Shown here one piece after another: positions 46,684-54,732 of a DNA stretch of 64,000 nt (its first letter is position 1; each line of letters begins with the position of its first letter). The notes beneath the pieces are model-generated. The model saw only the letters and a list, made by a program, of their open reading frames with translations. It was not told the DNA's origin and did no database searches. The position numbers and the translations under genes were made by a program. Origin of the DNA: Nocardia sp. XZ_19_385 (GTDB taxonomy: Bacteria; Actinomycetota; Actinomycetes; Mycobacteriales; Mycobacteriaceae); assembly GCF_015355755.1 (NCBI RefSeq), contig NZ_JACVEE010000002.1, positions 682,001 to 746,000 of the forward strand, in the 5' to 3' direction.

Positions 46684-47096
46684 TGTCCCACGATCCGAAG
46701 AAAGCGCCGGGCTCGGGTTCCGGGGCGACGTCGCGTACCGAGTTCTTCGTGATCTCGGTGGCGGCCCAGTTGGCGGGCATGCACGCGCAGACGCTGCGCA
46801 CGTATGACCGCCTGGGTCTGGTGACGCCGCAACGCACTTCGGGCGGCGGTCGGCGCTACTCGTCCCGGGATGTCGAGCTGCTGCGCGAGGTGCAGCGGCT
46901 GTCCCAGGACGAGGGCGTCAACCTGGCCGGAATCAAGCGGATCATCGAATTGACCAACCAGGTCGAGGAACTGCAGCAGCGGGTGGGCGAGCTGGCCGCC
47001 GAGCTGGAGCGGCTGCGGGCGGGCTATCGGCCCGATTTCACGCCGCCGCAACGCAGTACGGCACTGGTGGTCTGGAAGCCGCGACACCAGCGCTAG
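46683..47096 (+). CDS. hspR: MerR-family heat-shock repressor HspR
   Basis: The 137-residue protein has a MerR-type winged helix (FFVISVAAQLAGMHAQTLRT YDRLGL broken at the usual place; then GGGRRYSSRDVELLREVQRL) and a coiled coil (NQVEELQQRVGELAAELERL). HspR binds HAIR sites and closes the dnaK operon in actinobacteria, where it acts with DnaK as co-repressor. The start ATG overlaps the dnaJ stop as TAATG. Two HAIR sites at dnaK and one at clpB in this window are its likely targets. Confidence 0.95.
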   Translation: MSHDPKKAPGSGSGATSRTEFFVISVAAQLAGMHAQTLRTYDRLGLVTPQRTSGGGRRYSSRDVELLREVQRLSQDEGVNLAGIKRIIELTNQVEELQQRVGELAAELERLRAGYRPDFTPPQRSTALVVWKPRHQR

Positions 47097-47149
47097 CAGC
47101 TGGCCAGCAACATTGCGGGGCCTCGGGGCCCGGTTCGCCGAAAGGCGGG

Positions 47150-47172
47150 CTGGATCCCGGGGTCCGTTTTTG
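47150..47172 (+). terminator. possible terminator of the dnaK operon
   Basis: GGATC-CCGG-GGTCC can pair as a short stem with one wobble, followed by GTTTTTG. It lies 54 bp after the hspR stop. The stem is short, so efficiency is uncertain. Confidence 0.4.
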
Positions 47173-47454
47173 TTGCCGCGAACGGTAGCGGACCGGACGC
47201 CAGGTTTGCTGGCGACCACGAAAGTTAGCTGGCGAGCCAGGGTTGCCGGATCATCCGACGGATTCCTCGCCCGCCCAGGTCGCCGGATGCGGATCGGTTG
47301 CCGGACAAGGTAACTGGCGATATACGCGCTGTTGCCACATGATCGCTCCCGTGGGCCGATTCGGGCGAATCATGCAAAACGGGCCTTGCGAATTCGATGA
47401 AATACTGGCCGATTTCGCCGCTAAACACTGAATACCAGTTGGTTTCCAAGGCTT

Positions 47455-47482
47455 TTGACATTGCGTACCCTCGTTTTAGTGG
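47455..47482 (+). promoter_or_regulatory. promoter of the second flavohemoglobin gene
   Basis: A perfect TTGACA -35 is followed after 16 bp by TAGTGG, giving a plausible sigma-70-type promoter about 147 bp before the start codon. The leader would then contain the GCTGGCAAAC motif. Confidence 0.45.
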
Positions 47483-47518
47483 AATTACACGCGTGATGTT
47501 TAAACGAACGATTCCGTA

Positions 47519-47528
47519 GCTGGCAAAC
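47519..47528. promoter_or_regulatory. GCTGGCAAAC motif, copy 1
   Basis: This 10-mer recurs exactly at 49431-49440 and, reversed, at 49136-49145. It is in the predicted leader of the second flavohemoglobin gene. The meaning is unknown. Confidence 0.35.
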
Positions 47529-47628
47529 CTCCCCTACACTCCAATCATCGGCTGCTGACGAGTGACCCGCACTACTTTCACTCGCTGGCACGGGCTGTGT
47601 TCGAGCACGGAATGGGGTTGTGACGCAT

Positions 47629-48798
47629 ATGGATTCGCGGACTGTCGCTTTGATCAGAACCACGTTCAAGGCGGTTGCTGCGGAGGAAGCCGGGCCCGAG
47701 AAACTCGCCCGGTCCTTTTATTCGATCTTGTTCACCGAGTATCCCCAGACTCGCGATTTCTTTCCCGCCGCAATGGATTCCCAGCGCGACCGCCTGGTCC
47801 GGGCTATCTCCTACGCCCTGGATCGGCTCGAAGAACCGAACAAACTCCTGCCCTTCCTGGCCCAGCTCGGCCGCGACCACCGCAAATACGGCGTGCAGAA
47901 CGAGCATTACCAAGCGGTGGCGCATTCGCTGAAGACCGCGATGAGCCGCTTCGCCGGCAACGAGATGTGGACCGACGAGGTGGACCGGGCCTGGGACGAG
48001 GGCCTGACCCTGATCGCGGACACCATGATCGGCGCCGCCGCGAAGGAATCCACCCCGGCGGTATGGACCGGCACTGTCCTGGAACGGCGGATGGTGCTGC
48101 GCAATCTGGCGGTGGTGCGGCTGCGGCTGGATCAGCCGATCCGCTACGCCGCCGGGCAGTACATCAGTGTGCAGGTCCCGGCGCGGCCGCGGATGTGGCG
48201 CTACCTCTCACCGTCGGTCCCCGCGAATGCCAACGGCGAGATCGAATTCCACATCCGCGGCGTGCTCGGCGGGTGGGTGAGCCCGGCCATGGTCAACCAG
48301 ACGAACGTCGGGGACCAATGGCTGCTCGGCTCACCCCTCGGCGGGCTCGGCATCCCGCGCAACACCAAACGCAAGATGTTGATGATCGGCTGCGGTACCG
48401 GCATCGCACCGCTGCGCGCCCAGCTCTTGCAGATGGCCCAGCGCCGCACCAACCCGAAGGTGCACCTGTTCGTCGGCGGGCACCATCCCTGCGATCTCTA
48501 CGACCTGGAGACGCTGAGCAAGCTCGCCACCGCGAACAAGTGGCTCACCGTCACCCCGGTCGCCGAATACGATGAAAACCCCTGGTGGCACCTGGATTCC
48601 GGGGAGCTTGAGCCACCCCTACCCGGCCTCGAACCGCGCATGACCGGGCAGATCGGCCGGGTGGTCGCCAGCTTCGGTCCGTGGGCGGACCGCGATGTCC
48701 AGATCGTCGGCTCACCGTCGATGGTGCAGACCACCAAGTTCCGCCTGATGGCGGCCGGTACCCAAACCAAGAACATCCGGCACGACCCCCTGTTCTGA
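47629..48798 (+). CDS. flavohemoglobin-like protein (type II), second copy
   Basis: The 389-residue protein has the same globin-reductase plan as the copy at 40777: proximal His84 in GRDHRKYGV, B10-type Tyr in SFYSILF, FAD segment RYLSPSVPANANGEIEFHI and NAD motif LMIGCGTGIAPLRAQLL. ATG 47629 aligns with the first copy; GGGG lies 12 nt upstream. It stands alone downstream of the dnaK operon, with its own promoter. The two copies are diverged, so a different substrate or stress is likely. Confidence 0.87.
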   Translation: MDSRTVALIRTTFKAVAAEEAGPEKLARSFYSILFTEYPQTRDFFPAAMDSQRDRLVRAISYALDRLEEPNKLLPFLAQLGRDHRKYGVQNEHYQAVAHSLKTAMSRFAGNEMWTDEVDRAWDEGLTLIADTMIGAAAKESTPAVWTGTVLERRMVLRNLAVVRLRLDQPIRYAAGQYISVQVPARPRMWRYLSPSVPANANGEIEFHIRGVLGGWVSPAMVNQTNVGDQWLLGSPLGGLGIPRNTKRKMLMIGCGTGIAPLRAQLLQMAQRRTNPKVHLFVGGHHPCDLYDLETLSKLATANKWLTVTPVAEYDENPWWHLDSGELEPPLPGLEPRMTGQIGRVVASFGPWADRDVQIVGSPSMVQTTKFRLMAAGTQTKNIRHDPLF

Positions 48799-48832
48799 CC
48801 CTGAGTTCCCTTTGCCCGGACGGTGTCTCGCC

Positions 48833-48914
48833 GTCCCCGCGAAGGTCGGGATCCAAGCGGGTGACGACTATCCGCAGTCTTGGCGACTGGATCCCGGCCT
48901 TCGCCGGGTCGACG
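48833..48914. repeat. pair of inverted REP-like palindromes
   Basis: A unit at 48887-48914 (CTGGATCCCGGCCTTCGCCG...) is similar to the one at 36815-36841, and 48833-48858 is a degenerate copy in reverse. They follow the second flavohemoglobin gene and may also form a terminator. Confidence 0.5.
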
Positions 48915-49135
48915 AGTCAGGCGATGCGGTCTGGTCGGCAATCTTCGCCAACATGGCCAATACATGAACCCGGAGCAAACAGGGCGGGCGGTCGGAATGT
49001 TTATCCGGCACTTCTGACCCGCGTCCGGGCTGAACAGCTGGTCGATCCGGAATACGCACCCACCCCTACGCATTTTGGCGAGGCGCTGCGGCGAATCATC
49101 GGGGACAATTGAATCGGCGTTTCGCGGTAACGGCG

Positions 49136-49145
49136 GTTTGCCAGC
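49136..49145. promoter_or_regulatory. GTTTGCCAGC motif, reverse copy
   Basis: This is the exact reverse complement of the 10-mer at 47519 and 49431, in the intergenic region 312 bp before the iniR-like start. Confidence 0.3.
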
Positions 49146-49245
49146 AACCGACACAACGGGTGGGTCTTTCCGGACCTGAATTCCGCGGCAGCGGATTGTC
49201 AAGACCAGCATTGCCGGGGCATCCGGTTTCGAACGAGGTTCACCA

Positions 49246-49464
49246 ATGACAAAGCATGTGACGCTTGGCAGCACTGGCGCACCGTCGAATTCGGTCGCAG
49301 CCGCAATGTGGGGGATCATCGGCGATACCGGGGCCCGGTACTGCTCGACAGCGAGGCCATTACGCGGCCCGGATATGTTGCGCCACTGCGGAACCGGTGA
49401 CAGAGTCGTTCAAGCGCCGGTAAGCTATGTGCTGGCAAACATGATCGGAGATCCTCGTGCCTGA
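49246..49464 (+). CDS. possible small leader ORF overlapping iniR start
   Basis: A 72-codon frame starts at ATG 49246 with GAGG 7 nt upstream and stops 8 nt inside the regulator gene. The third-position GC is roughly 65 percent by my count, lower than in neighbouring genes, which argues against a conserved protein. It could be a translated leader that couples to the regulator. I do not recognise the sequence. Confidence 0.25.
   Translation: MTKHVTLGSTGAPSNSVAAAMWGIIGDTGARYCSTARPLRGPDMLRHCGTGDRVVQAPVSYVLANMIGDPRA
49431..49440. promoter_or_regulatory. GCTGGCAAAC motif, copy 2
   Basis: This exact copy of the 10-mer lies 16 bp before the iniR-like start codon, within the ribosome-entry region. 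Confidence 0.3.
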
Positions 49465-52012
49465 CATCGCCTTCGACACGATGCCGTGTGCGCGAGACAT
49501 CTTCCGGGAGCTGGATTCCACCGCGGGCCGGCGCAACACCCACGCTCCGGTCGTCCATCTCATCCGCGGCCGCTCCGGCACCGGCAAATCCACCTTGCTC
49601 GCGGCGATCCGCACGCGGCTGCACGAGCAGGGAATTCCGCTGTGCGACACCGTGTGCCATCCATGCCCGGAGTCCGATCCGGACGGTCCGCGCCCGGCGC
49701 TGCTGATCGACAACGCGCACACCCTGGCCCCGGATGATCTCCAAGCCCTGTCCGACATCATCGAATCCGGTCGCTGCACGATCGTCATCGCGGTGCAGCC
49801 GCGGCCACACGATCCACACCTGCGGGCGCTGACCGACGCGGTCTCCCGCCGCGGCCGCGTGCTCGACCTGCGCCCGCTCGGCGTCGCCGACATCGGCCCG
49901 TTCGCCCGGGAGCTCGGCATGACGGTGCCGCGGCACGTGGCCCAGCACATTCACCAGCACACCGGCGGTATCCGGGGCGGCGTGGTCACCGCGCTGGCCG
50001 CGGCCTGCTCGGCCCGTCTCGACGCCGGCATCCCCGCGGTCGAGGTGGCCGTCACCCATTGGGCGCGGACCCTGCTCGACGATCTGGCGCCGGATCTGCT
50101 GGAAACACTGGCCGTCGCGACCACGGGCACCGGCTTGGACTCCAGCGAACTCACCGAGGTACTCGGCGTGGAACCCGCAGCCGCCCAGGCGCTCATCGAT
50201 AGAGCCCGGGCCACCGCCTTGGTCACCGACGCCGATCTGCTGCTGGCCCCGGCCATCGCCCCGCTACGCACCCTGCTCGGCGATCACCGCTACCTCGCCG
50301 TACAGCGCCGCTTGTTCACCGCCCGGCTGGAAGCCGGACTACTACGCGACCACACCGCGTTGCTGCTGGCCGAATCCGGTGTCCGCGACCAGCAACTGGC
50401 TGAATTCCTCTGTACCGCAGCCGAACACGCGGGCCGCGAGGCGGTGCGCTACTACGCGGCCGCGGCGGCGGCCGGCGCCGACCCTGATCAGATGGCGCTG
50501 CGCTGGGCCGAAGCCGCCGCGCAGACCGGCGACGGCGAGACCGCGATGCGCCTGGCCGAGCCGATGCTCGCCCGATCCGGCATCACCGGGACCGATCTCG
50601 CCGATGCCGTGCGGATCTGCGCGGCCGTGCTGACCCGCCGCGGCCTGGTGGGCCGCGCCGCCCAGCTCTACACCTGGCTCGGCCCGGACCGCACCGGCGC
50701 GGACTGGGCGGTCGGCGCGACCGTGCACTACCTCGCGGGCAACACCGCGACCGCGGCGAAACTGGCGGAGTCGGCGCCGCAGTGGCCGCCGACCGAGGCC
50801 AGCGCCCAGGCCCGGCTCATCGCCGTCGCCCTGGCCGACACCCTCGCCGAATCCGACACCGAAACCCGAACCGCCGCAGCGGTTTCCGCGCTCGTGCAGG
50901 CCGCCGACAGCGGCCCGGGCGCGGACGTCTTCCTGCCGTGCACCGCGGTGTCCATCGCGGCCCTGCTCTGCCTGAGCACCGGCGCACCACAGCGCGCCGC
51001 CGACGCCTTGCAGCGCGCCACCGCGGGCGGCCTGCGCTGCCATCAACTCCAGGTGCTCTCGGCCTGGACGGCCCTGCTCGACGGCGACGAACAGGGTGCA
51101 GCCGCGATCGCCGCCACCTTGAACTGGGACCAACTCGACATCCGCGACCGGCTGCTGGCCCACGGCGTCGTGGTCGGCTTGGCCCGCCGGGCCGGCGATC
51201 ACGCCGCCCTGACCCGGGCCTGGCAGGCGGCCTGCCCGCTGTTCGACGCGGTCGACGCCGACCTGCTCACCATGCTGCCGATCGGTGAACTGTGGACCGC
51301 GGGCGTGCTGCTGCACGAGGAACGCCGCGTCGCCCCGCTCGTCGAGGCCGCGCAGGCGCTGCTGCGCCGCGTTCAGCAGCCGCCCGGCTGGGCCAACATC
51401 TTCCACTGGTATGCCGTGCAGGCGGCGATCGCGGCGCACAACCCGGAGCGGCTGCTCGCCGCGGCCCGCCCGCTCGACACCGCCGCCACCGCGGGCGACC
51501 GGCACGCGGCCGCGCTCGCGCTGGCCGCCCGCAGCTGGATCTCGGTGCTGCGCAAACAGATCGTGGCCACCCGGGTGGAAGCCGCGGTCACCGGCTTGCG
51601 CGGCTTCGGCCTGGCCCGCGAGGCCGCCCAGCTCGCCGCCGCGTCCGCCACGGCCGCCGCGGCCGATGCCGTCACCTCCGCCGCCCTCGGTGAGCTCGCC
51701 CGCGCCGCCCGGGCCGAACTGCGCCCGCAGCAGCATTCGCCCGCACCCGCGCCCGCCGCGGGCGACCAGCTCGCGCCGGCCGCCGAGGCCGACGCGGTGC
51801 TGAGCGAACGCGAACGCGAGGTCGCCGAGCTGGTGCTGCTCGGCCTCACCTACCGGGAGATCGGAGCACGGCTATACATTTCCGCGAAAACGGTGGAGCA
51901 TCATGTCGCCCGGATCCGACGCCGGATCGGTGCGACCTCACGCTCGGAGTTATTGTCGATGCTTCGCGCCATGGGGTGTGCAGCTCACCAACAGGGCTCG
52001 CTACCCGTGTGA
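49457..52012 (+). CDS. iniR: IniR-like ATPase-LuxR transcriptional regulator
   Basis: The 851-residue protein has an N-terminal P-loop (GRSGTGKST at 38-46), Walker B-like ALLIDNAHTL, a long helical repeat middle and a C-terminal LuxR helix-turn-helix (about 782-840, LSEREREVAELV to KTVEHHVARI). It resembles M. tuberculosis Rv0339c (IniR), which controls the iniBAC operon induced by cell-wall drugs. Here no iniBAC lies downstream; instead an Hsp70-like membrane protein follows. GTG 49457 has GGAG 6 nt upstream. Confidence 0.82.
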   Translation: MPDIAFDTMPCARDIFRELDSTAGRRNTHAPVVHLIRGRSGTGKSTLLAAIRTRLHEQGIPLCDTVCHPCPESDPDGPRPALLIDNAHTLAPDDLQALSDIIESGRCTIVIAVQPRPHDPHLRALTDAVSRRGRVLDLRPLGVADIGPFARELGMTVPRHVAQHIHQHTGGIRGGVVTALAAACSARLDAGIPAVEVAVTHWARTLLDDLAPDLLETLAVATTGTGLDSSELTEVLGVEPAAAQALIDRARATALVTDADLLLAPAIAPLRTLLGDHRYLAVQRRLFTARLEAGLLRDHTALLLAESGVRDQQLAEFLCTAAEHAGREAVRYYAAAAAAGADPDQMALRWAEAAAQTGDGETAMRLAEPMLARSGITGTDLADAVRICAAVLTRRGLVGRAAQLYTWLGPDRTGADWAVGATVHYLAGNTATAAKLAESAPQWPPTEASAQARLIAVALADTLAESDTETRTAAAVSALVQAADSGPGADVFLPCTAVSIAALLCLSTGAPQRAADALQRATAGGLRCHQLQVLSAWTALLDGDEQGAAAIAATLNWDQLDIRDRLLAHGVVVGLARRAGDHAALTRAWQAACPLFDAVDADLLTMLPIGELWTAGVLLHEERRVAPLVEAAQALLRRVQQPPGWANIFHWYAVQAAIAAHNPERLLAAARPLDTAATAGDRHAAALALAARSWISVLRKQIVATRVEAAVTGLRGFGLAREAAQLAAASATAAAADAVTSAALGELARAARAELRPQQHSPAPAPAAGDQLAPAAEADAVLSEREREVAELVLLGLTYREIGARLYISAKTVEHHVARIRRRIGATSRSELLSMLRAMGCAAHQQGSLPV

Positions 52013-52052
52013 GTTCCGGCGCGGTCGATCTAGATCGAAGCGAGGAAATTGG

Positions 52053-53165
52053 ATGGCCACTGGGGTGGGCCTGCGGATCGCCGAGGACGAGTGCACGGCG
52101 GCGATCGTCACCGACGCGGGCGAGCTGCAGTATGTCGTCCGCGAGTCGGTCCTGCACATGGCCGAGGACGGTGACACCGTGCTCGGTGGCCCGCCGCCGG
52201 CCGGGAACTCGCATTCCATCAGCGGATTCATCGCCTCGGTCGGTGATCCGAACGGCCTGCCGGTCGACGACGGCGAGGCCTACCGAGCCGAGGACCTGGT
52301 CGCGACCGCGCTGTTCTGCCTGATCAACCTGACCGCCGAACACCTCAGCGGCCCCGCCGAGTTCTACGCGACCCATCCGGCGCACTGGCTGACGCAGGAC
52401 GTCCAGGCACTGCGCGAAGCCCTGGATTACCTGGGCCTACGGTCGGTGGTGCTGGTCAGCGAGGCGGATCTGCCCGCCGTCGACACCGCCGAGCCGAACA
52501 AGGCCTTCGCCTACGACGCCGCCCGCGCCGCGCTCGCCGCGGTGCTCGCGACCCCGGCCGGCGCCACACCGCCGGACCCGACCAACGCCGAGAACTCGAC
52601 CGTGGTCACCGACATCATCCCCACGGTGCCCGCGGCCGCGTCGGCCGCGCAGGCCTACTCCGCGGCCCTGCCCGCCGCGAGTCCGCTGCCCGTGGTCACC
52701 CCCACGCCGACCGAGGTGCTCACCGGCGAGCCGGCCGAAACACCCGCCCCCGCCGCGCGCCGCAACCGCATTCCCCTGCTGATCGCCGCCGCGGTGCTGC
52801 TCGGGCTGGTGCTGGGCGGCATCGGCGTCGCCGTGCTGTTCCGCGGCACGGACACCACCGAGGTCCCGACGGTCCGCGACGCCAAATCCGATCAGGCCAC
52901 CGTCACCCCGACGACCGCGCCGCCGCCGGAGCCCATCGCGCCGCCGACCACCGAACCGCCGGTCACCATCACCACGACCGAAGAGCCGGAACCGACGACC
53001 ACGCCGCCACCGCCGACCACCACGGCCGAGCCCACCACCACCGAACCGCCGACCAGCACGCGCCGGACGACCACCACGCGTCCCGGCTTCGGCAGCCCGC
53101 CGGCCTGGGAGCCACCCGAAAACGATTGGACCCCACCGACGATCGTGATACCGGTCCCGAACTGA
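52053..53165 (+). CDS. membrane-anchored protein with Hsp70/actin-like N-terminal domain
   Basis: The 370-residue protein begins ATGVGLRIAEDECTAAIV and has FIASVGDPNGLPVDDGEAYRAE and GPAEFYATHPAHWLTQDV, features of the actin-like ATPase fold seen in mycobacterial membrane-anchored Hsp70-like proteins. A span (IPLLIAAAVLLGLVLGGIGVAVLF) separates it from an outer Thr/Pro-rich tail of about 90 residues. AGG lies upstream of ATG 52053. It is 40 bp downstream of the iniR-like gene and could be its target. Function unknown. Confidence 0.72.
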   Translation: MATGVGLRIAEDECTAAIVTDAGELQYVVRESVLHMAEDGDTVLGGPPPAGNSHSISGFIASVGDPNGLPVDDGEAYRAEDLVATALFCLINLTAEHLSGPAEFYATHPAHWLTQDVQALREALDYLGLRSVVLVSEADLPAVDTAEPNKAFAYDAARAALAAVLATPAGATPPDPTNAENSTVVTDIIPTVPAAASAAQAYSAALPAASPLPVVTPTPTEVLTGEPAETPAPAARRNRIPLLIAAAVLLGLVLGGIGVAVLFRGTDTTEVPTVRDAKSDQATVTPTTAPPPEPIAPPTTEPPVTITTTEEPEPTTTPPPPTTTAEPTTTEPPTSTRRTTTTRPGFGSPPAWEPPENDWTPPTIVIPVPN

Positions 53166-53291
53166 ATCAGTCGATTCAGTAGCGACCAACCCCGGTTTGT
53201 GCCCTAAAGTGATCCGCTGATGGGAAGACTGCGCGCCAACGGATCTGGTGCACGGATGTAGCTGGCACACCTGTGCCTACGAAGGGACTTC

Positions 53292-54656
53292 ATGCGCAAG
53301 TTGGTGGCGCGTCGCGCCGCGGTCAAGGCAGCCTCGATCGGCATCGCCGCGACCGTTCTCCTCGCCCCCGTCCTCGCCACCACGCCCGCCTCGGCGGAAC
53401 CGTCGGCACCCGCGCAGTTGACCGTCGAAAGCTTGCCCGCAGAACTCGCCCAGGCCATCGAGCGCGATCTGAAGATCTCCCCGGCGGAGTATTTGGAGCG
53501 TGCCGCGAAGGCCCAGCTGCTCAGCACCTACGCTCGCGACTTCCGAGCCGCCCAGCCCGAGACCTACGCCGGCGCCTGGATCGGCCCGGACGGCAAACCC
53601 GTTGTGGCCGTGACCTCCCCGGACGCCGCGAAGATCGCGGCGGCCGCCGGCTACCAGACCCGTCTGGCGCCGGTCTCCGCGGCCAAACTGGAGACCTCGC
53701 TGACGCAGGTGAACCAGTGGATCGCCACGCTGCCGGTGAGCCTGTCCGACGCGATCAACTCGGTGGCCATCGACTTCTTGAACAGCCAGCTGGTGCTCAG
53801 CGTCGCCAACACCACCGTGGGGCACGCGCTGAACCTGCCCACCCTGCTCGCCAACGTGAAGGTCATCCTCTCGCCCGGCGGCGGTGGTCCGGTGGAGCGC
53901 CGTCCGATGGGCGGCGACACCTACATCAGCGCGCCGAAGGCGCTCGACGATGCCTCGCTCGAGGGCGTCGACGTCTGCTCGTTCGGCTTCAACAGCACCG
54001 ACGCCGCCGGCAACGCGCTCAATATCAGTGCGGGCCACTGCAATCCGAACCTCGGCAAGGCCGACGAGAGGGCCACGGTCTACTACCCGAACGTCAAGGA
54101 CATCCCGAACAGCCCCGAGCTCGGCACCTTCGTCTCGGCCAAGGTGGGCGGCGACAGCGGCCTGGACTACGCGGTGATCCAGCTGACCGATCGCGCGGTG
54201 CGCGCCGGCATGGATCAGCCCGCGGTGCGCGGCGCCAACGGCACCACCCTGACCATCACCGGTACCGCCGAGCCGATCACCGGCGCCCCGATCTGCAAGT
54301 CCGGCCAGTCCTCCACGTTCACCTGTGGCTTCGTGGTCGCCGACCGGGTCGAGACCCAGCTCTACACCGCCGACGGCGTGAGCCGGATCGTGCGCGGCTT
54401 CGCCAGCTCGGCCTGCACCCTGGGCGGTGACAGCGGCGGCGCGATCGTCTCCGGCACGCTGGCGCTCGGCATCACCAGCGGCTCCAACGCCGCCGACGCA
54501 CCGAACTGCAACGAGGCGAACACCGCGCTCGCGCCCTACGGCGGCACCGCCACGCTGGGCATTCCGATCCGGCCGATTCTGTTCGATATCGAAGCCTCCG
54601 CAGGTGGCGGTCTCGGCAGCGGCATCACGGTGCGCACCCGGCCGAACGCCGGATAA
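53292..54656 (+). CDS. secreted chymotrypsin-fold serine protease, first copy
   Basis: The 454-residue precursor has a signal peptide ending at ASAEP, a prodomain of about 190 residues (ELAQAIERDLKISPAEYLERA) and an S1-type catalytic domain. The triad is His249 in SAGHCN, Asp292 in GLDYAVI and Ser381 in GGDSGGA. Cysteines around the active site fit alpha-lytic/streptogrisin-type disulfides. AAGGGA lies before ATG 53292. It is followed 76 bp later by a paralogue. Confidence 0.88.
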   Translation: MRKLVARRAAVKAASIGIAATVLLAPVLATTPASAEPSAPAQLTVESLPAELAQAIERDLKISPAEYLERAAKAQLLSTYARDFRAAQPETYAGAWIGPDGKPVVAVTSPDAAKIAAAAGYQTRLAPVSAAKLETSLTQVNQWIATLPVSLSDAINSVAIDFLNSQLVLSVANTTVGHALNLPTLLANVKVILSPGGGGPVERRPMGGDTYISAPKALDDASLEGVDVCSFGFNSTDAAGNALNISAGHCNPNLGKADERATVYYPNVKDIPNSPELGTFVSAKVGGDSGLDYAVIQLTDRAVRAGMDQPAVRGANGTTLTITGTAEPITGAPICKSGQSSTFTCGFVVADRVETQLYTADGVSRIVRGFASSACTLGGDSGGAIVSGTLALGITSGSNAADAPNCNEANTALAPYGGTATLGIPIRPILFDIEASAGGGLGSGITVRTRPNAG

Positions 54657-54732
54657 CCCGCCCAGATCGATAGTTCGGCGAAACAGCATCTTTGGAGTAG
54701 TGATACCGGACGGGACCCCATATAGTTTCGGC

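Larger units (their letters stand above)
47097..47628. other. intergenic region between hspR and second flavohemoglobin
   Basis: This 532-bp stretch holds a possible terminator (47150-47172), a run of related units such as AGGTTTGCTGGCGA and AAGTTAGCTGGCGA near 47203-47234, a promoter with perfect TTGACA and the 10-bp motif GCTGGCAAAC. I find no gene; open frames here lack coding character. Confidence 0.55.
48799..49456. other. intergenic region between flavohemoglobin and iniR-like gene
   Basis: This 658-bp stretch contains an inverted pair of REP-like units, a possible gene remnant near 48999-49112 (frame ends DPEYAPTPTHFGEALRRI then a stop), the GTTTGCCAGC motif twice and a small open frame upstream of iniR. 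No complete conserved gene is seen. Confidence 0.5.

Noticed and set aside
47225..47461. Short open frames between hspR and the second flavohemoglobin
   Set aside because: They lack ribosome sites and coding bias and overlap the promoter and repeat-like units.
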